In this document: positions 27,814 through 35,462 of the stretch, piece after piece
Position numbering within the stretch: position 1 is the first letter of the stretch
Layout of the letters: each line of letters opens with the position of its first letter
NCBI GenBank assembly: GCA_025359485.1
Contig: JANYGA010000246.1
Span: forward strand, 1 to 35,462
Origin: Rhodospirillales bacterium
GTDB taxonomy: Bacteria > Vulcanimicrobiota > Vulcanimicrobiia > Vulcanimicrobiales > Vulcanimicrobiaceae
Reading direction: 5' to 3'
Length of the DNA: 35,462 nt
Notes under the pieces: model-generated
Told to the model about the DNA's origin: nothing
Database searches by the model: none
What the model saw: only the letters and a program-made list of their open reading frames with translations
Translations under genes and position numbers: made by a program

Positions 27814-28377
27814 GTGTCTTCCGCCGTTTTTCGCGTCGCGCTCGTAGCGATTTCGCTCGCGCTCGACGTTTTTGCCGTGAGCGTCGGCGTCGGCATCCGC
27901 GGCGTGACGACGGCGGCGAAAGTGCGGATCGGCCTCGCATTCGCCGCAGCCGAAGTCTCGATGAATCTCGTCGGTGCCGGCATCGGTGCCGCTGCGGGCC
28001 GTGCGATCGGCGACGTGGCGGGCTATATCGGATTCGCGGCGCTCATCGGCGTCGGCATCTACATGATCGTGGAATCGATCCGTGCCGAAGAAGAAAATTT
28101 CGATCTCTCTCACGGCTTCGGGCTCTTCATCGCGTCGCTTTCGATAAGTCTCGATTCGCTCGGCATCGGATTCTCCATCAATTACATCGGCGTGCCGCTG
28201 CTCGTGACGCTCACCGCAATCGCGATCGCCGCGCTCGGTTCGACGGCGCTCGGGCTCGCGTTTGGCTCGCGCTTCGGGCCGATCGTCGGTGAGCGAGCCG
28301 GTATCATCGCGGGCTTCGTGCTCATCGCGACGGGCGCGCTCTTCGCGGTGCTAAAGTTTTTGCATATCGGCATATGA
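27814..28377 (+). CDS. mntP: MntP-like manganese efflux pump
   Basis: LVAISLALDVFAVSVGVGIRGVTTAAKVRIGLAFAAAEVSMNLVGAGIG...LFIASLSISLDSLGIGFSINYIGVPLLVT; duplicated LALDVFAV / SISLDSLG motifs. Confidence 0.75.
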   Translation: MSSAVFRVALVAISLALDVFAVSVGVGIRGVTTAAKVRIGLAFAAAEVSMNLVGAGIGAAAGRAIGDVAGYIGFAALIGVGIYMIVESIRAEEENFDLSHGFGLFIASLSISLDSLGIGFSINYIGVPLLVTLTAIAIAALGSTALGLAFGSRFGPIVGERAGIIAGFVLIATGALFAVLKFLHIGI

Positions 28378-29723
28378 CCCCGACGCAGCGCGTGTGGTTC
28401 GCGACGCTCGCGTTCGCCGTCGTCTACACGGTTCTCGGTGCGATCCGCTACGCGACCTATCATGCGGGCTCCGATCTCGGGCTCTTCACGCAGAGTATCG
28501 CGACTGCGTTCTCGGGCTTTGCGAATACGCCCGAGGGCGGTAACCATTTCACGTATCACTTCTCGCCGATACTCTTCGCGTGCGCGCCTCTGTTACTCGC
28601 GACGCATTCGCCGCTCGCGCTCGTCACGTTGCAAGCGATCGCGGGCGCACTCGTCGCACCGCCGCTCTTCTTTATCGCGCGAGCTCGCATCGAGGACGGT
28701 CGCGCGCTGGCGGTTGCGGTCGTGGCGCTTCTCTATCCGCCGCTCGCAGGCCTGACGTTTGCCGATTTTCACGAAAATGGATTCGCACCGGCCGCGACGC
28801 TCTGGCTCTTGTGGGCGATCGATGCGGGCCGTTTGCGTACGGCGGCGTTCCTCGCACTCCTCGCGCTCGCGATCAAAGAAGATCAGGGTGTGCTGCTTGC
28901 GGCGGCGGGCGTCTTTGGTGCGCTCGCCTATTGGCGCGACGGCGATCTCCGGCGCGCGCGATTCTGCGCGGTGGGAACGCTCGTTTCGATCGCGACGTTC
29001 GTTTTGTTCTTTACCATCGTGCGGCACGCGGCGGGTGCGACGATGCCATGGGCGCCGACGCATTTTTATGCGTGGGGACCGACCGACGCGCTCGGTCAGG
29101 CACCATGGTATTCCATCGGCCGACCCGCCTACGGGCTTGAAGCGTTCCTTCCGCTCGCCTTCGTCGCGCTCGCGACACCGGCCATTGCGCTCGTGTTGCC
29201 CGGCCTCGTCGAGGTGCTCGCATCGCACGAATCGATCACGTACACGATGGGCCAACATTACGCGGGCGTGTGGATCGGCTACGCGCTCTTCGCCTTCGCG
29301 CTCGGGATCGCACGCGCACACGCGCGGTCGCCGCAGCTGAGCTCACGGTTACTGCGACTCTCCGTCGGGATCTGCGTGCTGATCCTTGCGTTCGCGAGCC
29401 CGACGCATTGGGGCCATAACCTGGGATTACGAAACGCGCACGATGCCGCACGTGACCGCGCGCTCGCGCGCCTCGACTTGGGCAGCGAGGTCGGTGTTTC
29501 CGACGTGCTCTTCGCGCATCTCGGCTTCGATCCACACGCCATGCTCGGCCTCGATCGCGCGCCACGTTTCGCGCTCGTCGATACGCGCGATCGGTCGTCG
29601 TTCGTCGACGAGCGTTGGGCACCGATCGTCACGCGGGGCGTGGCGACGGGCGCGCTACGCCTCTTGTGGGCCGAAGATGGTGTAGGACTTTACGAACGGC
29701 GCGCCGCAACGTGGGGCGGCTGA
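28374..29723 (+). CDS. DUF2079 multi-pass membrane protein
   Basis: TYHAGSDLGLFTQSIATAFSGFANTPEGGNHFTYHFSPILFACAPLLLATHSPLALVTLQAIAGALVAPPLFFIAR...DFHENGFAPAATLWLLWAI...IKEDQGVLLAAAGVF; ATGA overlap with mntP. Confidence 0.88.
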   Translation: MTPTQRVWFATLAFAVVYTVLGAIRYATYHAGSDLGLFTQSIATAFSGFANTPEGGNHFTYHFSPILFACAPLLLATHSPLALVTLQAIAGALVAPPLFFIARARIEDGRALAVAVVALLYPPLAGLTFADFHENGFAPAATLWLLWAIDAGRLRTAAFLALLALAIKEDQGVLLAAAGVFGALAYWRDGDLRRARFCAVGTLVSIATFVLFFTIVRHAAGATMPWAPTHFYAWGPTDALGQAPWYSIGRPAYGLEAFLPLAFVALATPAIALVLPGLVEVLASHESITYTMGQHYAGVWIGYALFAFALGIARAHARSPQLSSRLLRLSVGICVLILAFASPTHWGHNLGLRNAHDAARDRALARLDLGSEVGVSDVLFAHLGFDPHAMLGLDRAPRFALVDTRDRSSFVDERWAPIVTRGVATGALRLLWAEDGVGLYERRAATWGG

Positions 29724-30610
29724 TGGACGTCGCACGCGAGATCCTCGCACGCGCTCGCGCGGTCGGATCGCGATCGATTGCCGTGGTCGGCACGAGTAAG
29801 AACGCCGGTAAATCCGTCGTCGTCGCTGCGTTGACGAGTGCGCTCGTTAACGAGCACCGCGTCTTCGGTCTCGCGTCGATCGGGCGCGATGGCGAATCGT
29901 TCGACGCGCTCGTCGCGGCGCCGAAGCCGCGTTTTTTCTTGCGCGAAGGCGCGGTCGTCGCGACGGCGACCGTGCTCCTGCCGCGGACGCCCGGGCTCGA
30001 GATCCTCGAAGTCACGGGAGAACGTTGCGCGCTCGGCCCGATCGCAATCGCGCGCGTGCGCGCACCGGGATACGTCGAGATCGCGGGACCGCCGCAAGCC
30101 TCCGCCGTGCGTCGGATCGTCGCGCGGCTCGCGACGTACGCACCCTTCGTCGTCGTCGACGGGGCCGTCGATCGTATCGCGGCCCTGCGCGGCGGTGACG
30201 ATGCGATCGTGCTCGCTGTCGGTGCGGCGAGCGCGCCGACCTTCGATCGCGCGGTCGAAGATATCGCGGCCCTCGCCGCGCGCCTGGCCTTACCACTTCA
30301 CGACGGCTCGGGCGAGGCGATCGTCGTCGTGGGCGCGCTCACCGCACGCGCGGCCGCGGAACACGCGCGCTCGTTCGGCCGCATGCCGATCGTCGTGGCC
30401 GATCCGACGCGGATCGCGTTTGGCGGGCGCACGTTTCTCGAGTTGCGCGAGCATCTCGATCTGCGTTGCGAGCATGCGTTGCGGCCGGTTGCGTGCACCG
30501 TCGCGCCGATCGGTCTCGAGCGGGCCTTCGAGCCCCGCGCCTTCGCGCGTGCGGTCGCGCAACGAACGGGATTGCCGACGTACGACGTCTACGCGCAGGC
30601 GGTCGCGTGA
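29723..30610 (+). CDS. KamB-like lysine 5,6-aminomutase reactivase subunit (P-loop protein)
   Basis: ATG at 29723 overlaps the DUF2079 stop (TGATG). IAVVGTSKNAGKSVVVAALTSAL P-loop; directly followed by a MutS-like KamC homologue and Kce. Confidence 0.65.
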   Translation: MDVAREILARARAVGSRSIAVVGTSKNAGKSVVVAALTSALVNEHRVFGLASIGRDGESFDALVAAPKPRFFLREGAVVATATVLLPRTPGLEILEVTGERCALGPIAIARVRAPGYVEIAGPPQASAVRRIVARLATYAPFVVVDGAVDRIAALRGGDDAIVLAVGAASAPTFDRAVEDIAALAARLALPLHDGSGEAIVVVGALTARAAAEHARSFGRMPIVVADPTRIAFGGRTFLELREHLDLRCEHALRPVACTVAPIGLERAFEPRAFARAVAQRTGLPTYDVYAQAVA

Positions 30611-32211
30611 GCATGCCCTGGAACGCGGCGACCGCAGAAGCGATCGGCGCGACGTGGCTGCTCGATGCGATCGCACCCGCGGGCTCGTTCGGTCGCCGTG
30701 CTCTCGCGCGCGAACGACCGTTTCTGCGTGGCGATGAAGATGCGGCGCGTGATGCGATCGCTCGCGTCGCGTCGCTTGCGGCGAAGATGTCGGCGGGCGA
30801 TCTCGCCGCGATGCGCGCAGCAATTGCGCGCGCGCCCGATTGCGCCGACGTCTTCGTGCGCGCCACCGCAGGAGCCACGCTCGACGATGTGGATTTCTTC
30901 GAACTCGGACGCCTCATCCGCGCGATCGATGAGGTCGCGCGTTTCGTCGCACGTGAGTCTTTTGCCGCGCGCGCGATCGCGGAGGTTCGCGCGGCGCTCG
31001 AACCCGGGACGACGAACGGGTACGGCTTCTATCTCGCCGACGCGTTCGATGCGACGCTGGCGCGCGAACGCGCGCGCGCGAATGCCGCGCAGGCCGCTTT
31101 CGATGCGGAGCGCAGTCGCATCGGCGAGCGCGTCGCAAACTTCGCCGGCATCGAACACGTGCGCGATGGTGAGTTCGTGTTGATGCGCGACGCGATCGCA
31201 AGCGTGCTCCCGCAGGAGATCCGTGTGGTGCGCGAGGCTCCGACGTATTTCTTGTGCGAGGTCGCCCTCGATGACGCCGCGCGTGATGCGCTCGCGCAAC
31301 GTGACGATGCGATCGCGTGCGTCTCCGCAGCGGAAGAAGCGGTGCGCGCGCGGTTGTCGCGTGCCGTTGCCGATGCCGCCATGGCATTGGAATCGGCGTG
31401 CGACGCGCTCGGCGACCTCGATGCGCTCGTGGCGCGCGCGCAGTTCGCGCTCGCGCATGCGTGCGTCGTGCCCGAGATCGCGAGCGATGGTGGCTACGCG
31501 CTCGTCGATGCCTGCTTCGTGCCGCTGCGCGATACGCTCGCCGAACGCGGCCGCACCTACGCGCCGATCTCGCTCGAGCTCGATGGGATCGGCGTCGTCA
31601 CGGGCCCGAACATGGGCGGGAAAACCGTCGCCTTGCGGACGCTCGGATTCGTCGGCGCCTGCGTCGCACTCGGCGTGCCGGTGCCGGCGCGCGCCGCCCG
31701 GGTCGTCTTGGTCGATGATATCGTGTGGCTCGGCATCGGGGCGAACGCCGATCCCGACGACGGCTTGCTCTCATCGTTCGGTCGTGAAGTAATCGGCTTG
31801 CGCGCGTTCCTCGCGCGCGACCCGCGGCGCGCGATCGTGCTCGTCGATGAGTTCGCGCGCACGACGTCGCCACGCGAAGGTCGCGCGCTTTCGATCGCGC
31901 TCCTCGAACGCTTGCGCGAGCGCGGCGCACTCGGGCTCGCGGCGACGCATCTCGCGGGAATCGCGACGGCCGCGAAGGTCGCGCACTTTGCGGTCGGCGG
32001 ATTGCGCGCGTTTGCGGAAAGCCCCGCGCCGCTGGATTTCGATGCCGCGCTCGCGCGCATCGCACGCGCGATGGATTATCGCATCACGCGCGGCGATGAA
32101 GATGCCGCCGCGTCTTCCGATGCGCTCGAACTCGGCGCCGCGCTCGGTCTCGATGCGGAATTCGTCGCACGTGCGCGTACGGCACTCGGAGACGCGCGGA
32201 CTCCGGACTGA
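30607..32211 (+). CDS. KamC-like MutS-related ATPase (lysine 5,6-aminomutase reactivase)
   Basis: GIGVVTGPNMGGKTVALRTLGFVGACVALGVPVPA...VLVDDIVWLGIGANADPDDGLLSSFGREVIGLRAFL...AIVLVDEFARTTSPREGRALSIALLERLRERGALGLAATHLAGI; MutS ATPase motifs without a mismatch-binding domain; GTGA overlap with the KamB-like gene. Confidence 0.75.
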   Translation: MSMPWNAATAEAIGATWLLDAIAPAGSFGRRALARERPFLRGDEDAARDAIARVASLAAKMSAGDLAAMRAAIARAPDCADVFVRATAGATLDDVDFFELGRLIRAIDEVARFVARESFAARAIAEVRAALEPGTTNGYGFYLADAFDATLARERARANAAQAAFDAERSRIGERVANFAGIEHVRDGEFVLMRDAIASVLPQEIRVVREAPTYFLCEVALDDAARDALAQRDDAIACVSAAEEAVRARLSRAVADAAMALESACDALGDLDALVARAQFALAHACVVPEIASDGGYALVDACFVPLRDTLAERGRTYAPISLELDGIGVVTGPNMGGKTVALRTLGFVGACVALGVPVPARAARVVLVDDIVWLGIGANADPDDGLLSSFGREVIGLRAFLARDPRRAIVLVDEFARTTSPREGRALSIALLERLRERGALGLAATHLAGIATAAKVAHFAVGGLRAFAESPAPLDFDAALARIARAMDYRITRGDEDAAASSDALELGAALGLDAEFVARARTALGDARTPD

Positions 32212-32231
32212 GCGCCGAGAACGCGTCGGCG

Positions 32232-33071
32232 ATGGAGCCGCTCGTCATTACCGTTGCCGCCGTCGGCGCCGAACTGAGTCGCGATCAGACGCCGCATCTT
32301 CCGCTCACGCCGGCCGAGCTCGGCGAGACCGCGGCCCTCTGTCAGGCGGCGGGCGCTTCGATGATCCACGTGCACTGTCGCACGGATGCCGGCGCCAACA
32401 CTGCCGACCCCGCGCGTTTCGCCGCCGCGCGGGATGCGATCCTCGAGCGCAGCGATCTCATCGTGCAATTCACGACGGGTGGTGCGATCGGCATGACGGC
32501 TGCCGAGCGCGCGGCGCCGCTCGCGATGCGGCCCGAGATGGCGACGCTCACGTGCGGCACCGTCAACTTCGGCGACGACGTCTTCGAAAATAGCTTTCCG
32601 ATCATGCGCGGGATTCTCGCGGAGATGGCGCGCTACGAGGTGCGGCCCGAACTCGAAATCTTCGATGCGGGTCATCTCGCAAATGCCAAGCGACTTGCGA
32701 GCGAAGGCCTTCTGGCGTTTCCGCAGCACGTCGATTTCGTTCTCGGCGTTCCAGGCGCACTCGAAGCTTCGGTGCGCAACCTCATCTTTCTCGTCGACGC
32801 GTTGCCGCCGGGATGTACCTGGTCCGTCGCGGGCATCGGCCGCTCGCAACTCGCCTTGGCCGCCGTCGCGATCGTCATGGGCGGACACGTCCGTGTCGGC
32901 CTCGAGGACAACATCTACTTTGCCAAGGGTCAACTCGCGCGAAACGACGAGCTCGTCGCGCGGGTCGCCGCGCTCTCGGCAACGCTCGGGCGCCCGGTCG
33001 CCTCGCCGACGGAAGCTCGCACGATTCTGGGACTCGCACCGCGCGCGGCGGTGGCGCACGTTGGACGGTAA
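32232..33071 (+). CDS. kce: BKACE family, 3-keto-5-aminohexanoate cleavage enzyme
   Basis: MEPLVITVAAVGAELSRDQTPHLPLTPAELGETAALCQAAGASMIHVHCRTDAG...LEIFDAGHLANAKRL...HVDFVLGVPGAL...WSVAGIGRSQLALAAVAIVMGGHVRVGLEDNIYFAKGQLARNDELV. Confidence 0.92.
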   Translation: MEPLVITVAAVGAELSRDQTPHLPLTPAELGETAALCQAAGASMIHVHCRTDAGANTADPARFAAARDAILERSDLIVQFTTGGAIGMTAAERAAPLAMRPEMATLTCGTVNFGDDVFENSFPIMRGILAEMARYEVRPELEIFDAGHLANAKRLASEGLLAFPQHVDFVLGVPGALEASVRNLIFLVDALPPGCTWSVAGIGRSQLALAAVAIVMGGHVRVGLEDNIYFAKGQLARNDELVARVAALSATLGRPVASPTEARTILGLAPRAAVAHVGR

Positions 33072-33091
33072 CTTATCGTCCACAGGGGCAC

Positions 33092-34117
33092 GTGGTCGGC
33101 GCGCCGTACGCACGCACTTTCCCTATCGCCCCCGGGGGCATCGCACTGTTTAGTTACATCGTCCGACGGTCGCTTCAGGCCATCCCGCTGCTCTTGCTGA
33201 TCTCCGTCATCCTGTATTGGATTCTCAGCAATGCTCCGGGCGGTCCGCTCGCGCCATACTTGCAGAATCCGCATATCACGGCCGCCGACATCGCGCGGCT
33301 CAAGCATAATTTCGGACTCGATCAACCGTTGCCCATCCGCTACGTGCGTTGGCTCGGAATGGTGCTGCAGGGCGATCTCGGCTATTCCAATTCCAACAGC
33401 GAGAGCGTCACCACGGCGATCGTCGAGCGCATCCCGGCGACGGTGCTGCTGAGCGGAACCTCGCTCTTTCTCTCGCTCGTCATCGGGATTTCGATCGGCA
33501 TCTTCGCCGCGATCAAACCGTATTCGACGGTCGATTACATCGTTACGACGCTCGCGTTCTTCGGGCAATCCATGCCCGTCTTCTGGTTCGCGCTGATGTT
33601 GCAGCTCGCGTTCGCGGTCGGCGGCATCACGGCGTTCGGCTATCATTTCGCACTGCCGTCGGCCGGTATCTCGGCAAGCGATGAATTCGATCTCGGCGAT
33701 CGCATCGCGCATCTCATTTTGCCGACGGTCGTCTTGAGTTTTCTCAATATCGCCGTGTGGAGTCGCTTCACGCGAAGCTCGATGCTCGAAGTCGTGAAGA
33801 CGGACTACATGCGCACGGCCGCGGCGAAAGGCCTCGATCGCTCGAAGATCATCTTGCGCCACGGCCTCAAGAACGCGCTCATTCCCGTCGTCACGATCAT
33901 CGCGCTGAGCTTGCCCGACCTCTTCTCAGGTGCGGTCGTGACCGAAACGATCTTCGCATGGCCGGGAATGGGTCGCTTATTTTTCAGCGCGCTCGGACAG
34001 TTCGATTTTTCGTTGCTCATGGGCTATCTCGTGATCGTATCGTTCCTCGTCGTGTTCTTCAATTTGGTCGCCGACGTCGCGTACGCATACCTCGATCCGC
34101 GCGTGAAATACGACTAG
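33092..34117 (+). CDS. Dipeptide/oligopeptide ABC transporter permease (DppB/OppB family)
   Basis: LFSYIVRRSLQAIPLLLLISVILYWILSNAPGGPLAPYL...LDQPLPIRYVRWLGMVLQGDLGYSNSNSESVTTAIVERIPATVLL...YMRTAAAKGLDRSKIILRHGLKNALIPVVT; start codon uncertain (GTG 33092). Confidence 0.92.
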   Translation: MVGAPYARTFPIAPGGIALFSYIVRRSLQAIPLLLLISVILYWILSNAPGGPLAPYLQNPHITAADIARLKHNFGLDQPLPIRYVRWLGMVLQGDLGYSNSNSESVTTAIVERIPATVLLSGTSLFLSLVIGISIGIFAAIKPYSTVDYIVTTLAFFGQSMPVFWFALMLQLAFAVGGITAFGYHFALPSAGISASDEFDLGDRIAHLILPTVVLSFLNIAVWSRFTRSSMLEVVKTDYMRTAAAKGLDRSKIILRHGLKNALIPVVTIIALSLPDLFSGAVVTETIFAWPGMGRLFFSALGQFDFSLLMGYLVIVSFLVVFFNLVADVAYAYLDPRVKYD

Positions 34118-34126
34118 GAGAAGACC

Positions 34127-35053
34127 ATGGCCATCACGCTCGTTCCCGGCGCCATCGCCGCACCCAACGCCGACGACGATTTCGTTCTCGAACGCCGCGG
34201 CGTCTGGAAGCGCTTTCGCAAACATAAACTCGCGCTCGTCGGCGCGTTCGTGCTGCTCGCGGTAACGCTCATCGCCACCTTCGCAAAATTTCTCGCCCCC
34301 GCCGATCCCAACTTCATCGATCAAGCAAACTGGTCGGGCTATCCGCTCGCGCCGGGCGTTGCGGGCCACATTCTGGGCACGGATGAGAACGGTCGCGATC
34401 TGCTCTCGCGCTTGATGTACGGCGCGCAAATCTCGTTGATGATCGCGTTCTTCACGGTGTTTTTGCAGCTTACGATCGGAACCGTGATCGGTGCGTTCGC
34501 GGGCTACTACGGCGGCCTCGTGGATTACATCCTGATGCGGATCACGGACGTGTTTCTCTCGATTCCTTTGCTACCGTTGCTTCTCGTGCTCACGGCGATC
34601 GTCGCCGCGTCGTCGAATAAGGCGTCGCTCGGACTCGGCGTCATCGTCGTAATCATCGGCGGGCTCTCGTGGCCGGGCGTCGCGCGACTCGTACGCGCTT
34701 CGTTCTTGAGTCTGCGCGAGAAAGAGTTCTGCGAGGCGGCGCGCGCGCTCGGCAATCCCGACCTGCGGATCATCTTCCGGCATCTCTTGCCCAACGCCAT
34801 CGCACCGATCATCGTGCAGGGCACGCTCTCGGTGGCAACCGTCATCATCGTCGAATCGACGCTCTCGTTTCTGGGCTTCGGCATCCAGCCGCCGACGGCG
34901 TCGTGGGGCAACATGCTCGCCAACGCCGAGTCGAACATGGCGATCGCGCCGTGGGTCGCGATCTTCCCGGGCCTCTGCATCCTCGTCACCGTGCTCGCGA
35001 TCAATTATCTCGGCGACGGCCTGCGGGATGCGATCGACCCGAACATGAAATGA
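34127..35053 (+). CDS. Dipeptide/oligopeptide ABC transporter permease (DppC/OppC family)
   Basis: RRGVWKRFRKHKLALVGAFVLLAVTLIATFAKFLAP...HILGTDENGRDLLSRLMYGAQISL...KEFCEAARALGNPDLRIIFRHLLPNAIAPIIVQGTLSVATVIIVESTLSFLGFGIQPPTASWGNML. Confidence 0.95.
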   Translation: MAITLVPGAIAAPNADDDFVLERRGVWKRFRKHKLALVGAFVLLAVTLIATFAKFLAPADPNFIDQANWSGYPLAPGVAGHILGTDENGRDLLSRLMYGAQISLMIAFFTVFLQLTIGTVIGAFAGYYGGLVDYILMRITDVFLSIPLLPLLLVLTAIVAASSNKASLGLGVIVVIIGGLSWPGVARLVRASFLSLREKEFCEAARALGNPDLRIIFRHLLPNAIAPIIVQGTLSVATVIIVESTLSFLGFGIQPPTASWGNMLANAESNMAIAPWVAIFPGLCILVTVLAINYLGDGLRDAIDPNMK

Positions 35054-35148
35054 TGACGGGCCCCGCACCGTTGGGGCTTGCCTTTCCGGCGTCGAGTCGG
35101 TACTATTCTCCGGATGTCGCCTCGATGGTGGCATCGATTCCCTCTCGT

Positions 35149-35235
35149 GCGCAAGTGGCGGAATTGGTAGACGCACTAGCTTGAGGGGCTAGCGCTCGCA
35201 AGGGCGTGCTGGTTCGAGTCCAGTCTCGCGCACCA
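35149..35235 (+). tRNA. tRNA-Leu, anticodon GAG, CCA encoded
   Basis: GCGCAAGTGGCGGAATTGGTAGACGCACTAGCTTGAGGGGCTAGCGCTCGCAAGGGCGTGCTGGTTCGAGTCCAGTCTCGCGCACCA: anticodon stem CTAGC/GCTAG with loop TTGAGGG, variable arm CGCTCGCAAGGGCG, T-arm GGTTCGAGTCC. Confidence 0.95.
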
Positions 35236-35241
35236 TATTTC

Positions 35242-35278
35242 AAACCCCCGGAGGCACGCCGCCTGCCGGGGGTTTTTT
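35242..35278 (+). terminator. Rho-independent terminator after tRNA-Leu
   Basis: AAACCCCCGG-AGGC-ACGCC-GCCT-G-CCGGGGGTTTTTT: long GC stem with T-run. Confidence 0.9.
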
Positions 35279-35303
35279 ATTGTACGTTCGGGTTCAGGCG
35301 CGA

Positions 35304-35462
35304 TCAGCCGATGAGCGGCGTCCGCTCTTCGCGTAGTTTCGCGGCAATCGCATCCGGGAGCGCGTTTATCGCGGCGACCATGGTGCGATTGGTGTGTCCA
35401 GAGCGTCGATCGCATCGAGGATCTCGTTCTTGCCCGCCTTGCCGCTCTCGTAAAATTGACCC
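35304..35462 (-). pseudogene. 3' end of an unidentified CDS, apparently frameshifted, running off the window
   Basis: Minus frame 1: GQFYESGKAGKNEILDAIDALDTPIAPWSPR* (stop 35366); minus frame 2 continues NRTMVAAINALPDAIAAKLREERTPLIG* (stop 35304). Removing one AC from GACACACCAATCGC joins them as ...DALDTNRTMVAAINALPDAIAAKLREERTPLIG. Confidence 0.4.

Noticed and set aside
30607-32211. Canonical DNA mismatch repair MutS or MutS2
   Set aside because: ATPase domain only, no mismatch-binding or Smr domain evident, and neighbours are KamB-like and Kce.
1-35462. CRISPR arrays, transposases, prophage modules, rRNA genes
   Set aside because: No regularly spaced repeats, transposase/integrase motifs, phage structural genes or rRNA sequence were seen by eye.

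Overview
High-GC bacterial window, mostly chromosomal and densely coding. Lineage cannot be settled by eye; a Eremiobacterota/Vulcanimicrobiota-like origin is only a guess. Four blocks are visible. (A) ~1-18.5 kb: a surface-polysaccharide locus with glycosyltransferases, RfbC-like epimerase, CDP-3,6-dideoxyhexose genes rfbF-rfbG-rfbH, SDR epimerases, SAM methyltransferases, a HAD phosphatase, a ThDP enzyme and a NeuB-family synthase, plus an HD phosphohydrolase and an ArgB-type kinase. (B) ~18.9-22.8 kb: dnaG and rpoD separated by an RHH/PIN (VapBC-like) toxin-antitoxin pair. (C) ~22.8-29.7 kb: secreted proteins, a KGG-repeat protein, a HEAT-cyclophilin fusion, proline dehydrogenase, a response regulator, MntP and DUF2079. 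(D) ~29.7-35.3 kb: a KamB-like/KamC-like/Kce trio (lysine 5,6-aminomutase reactivation and 3-keto-5-aminohexanoate cleavage) without the aminomutase itself, dipeptide-type ABC permeases and tRNA-Leu(GAG) with a terminator. The observations most worth checking are an in-frame amber codon inside a translationally coupled glycan-locus gene (4118-4120), a HAD phosphatase whose catalytic motif lies upstream of any ATG/GTG/TTG start, a possible yersiniose-like branched-sugar pathway, the kam/kce trio lacking its mutase, the toxin-antitoxin pair inside dnaG-rpoD, and an A-C mismatch in the tRNA-Leu acceptor stem. No clearly new multi-gene defence or mobile system was found.
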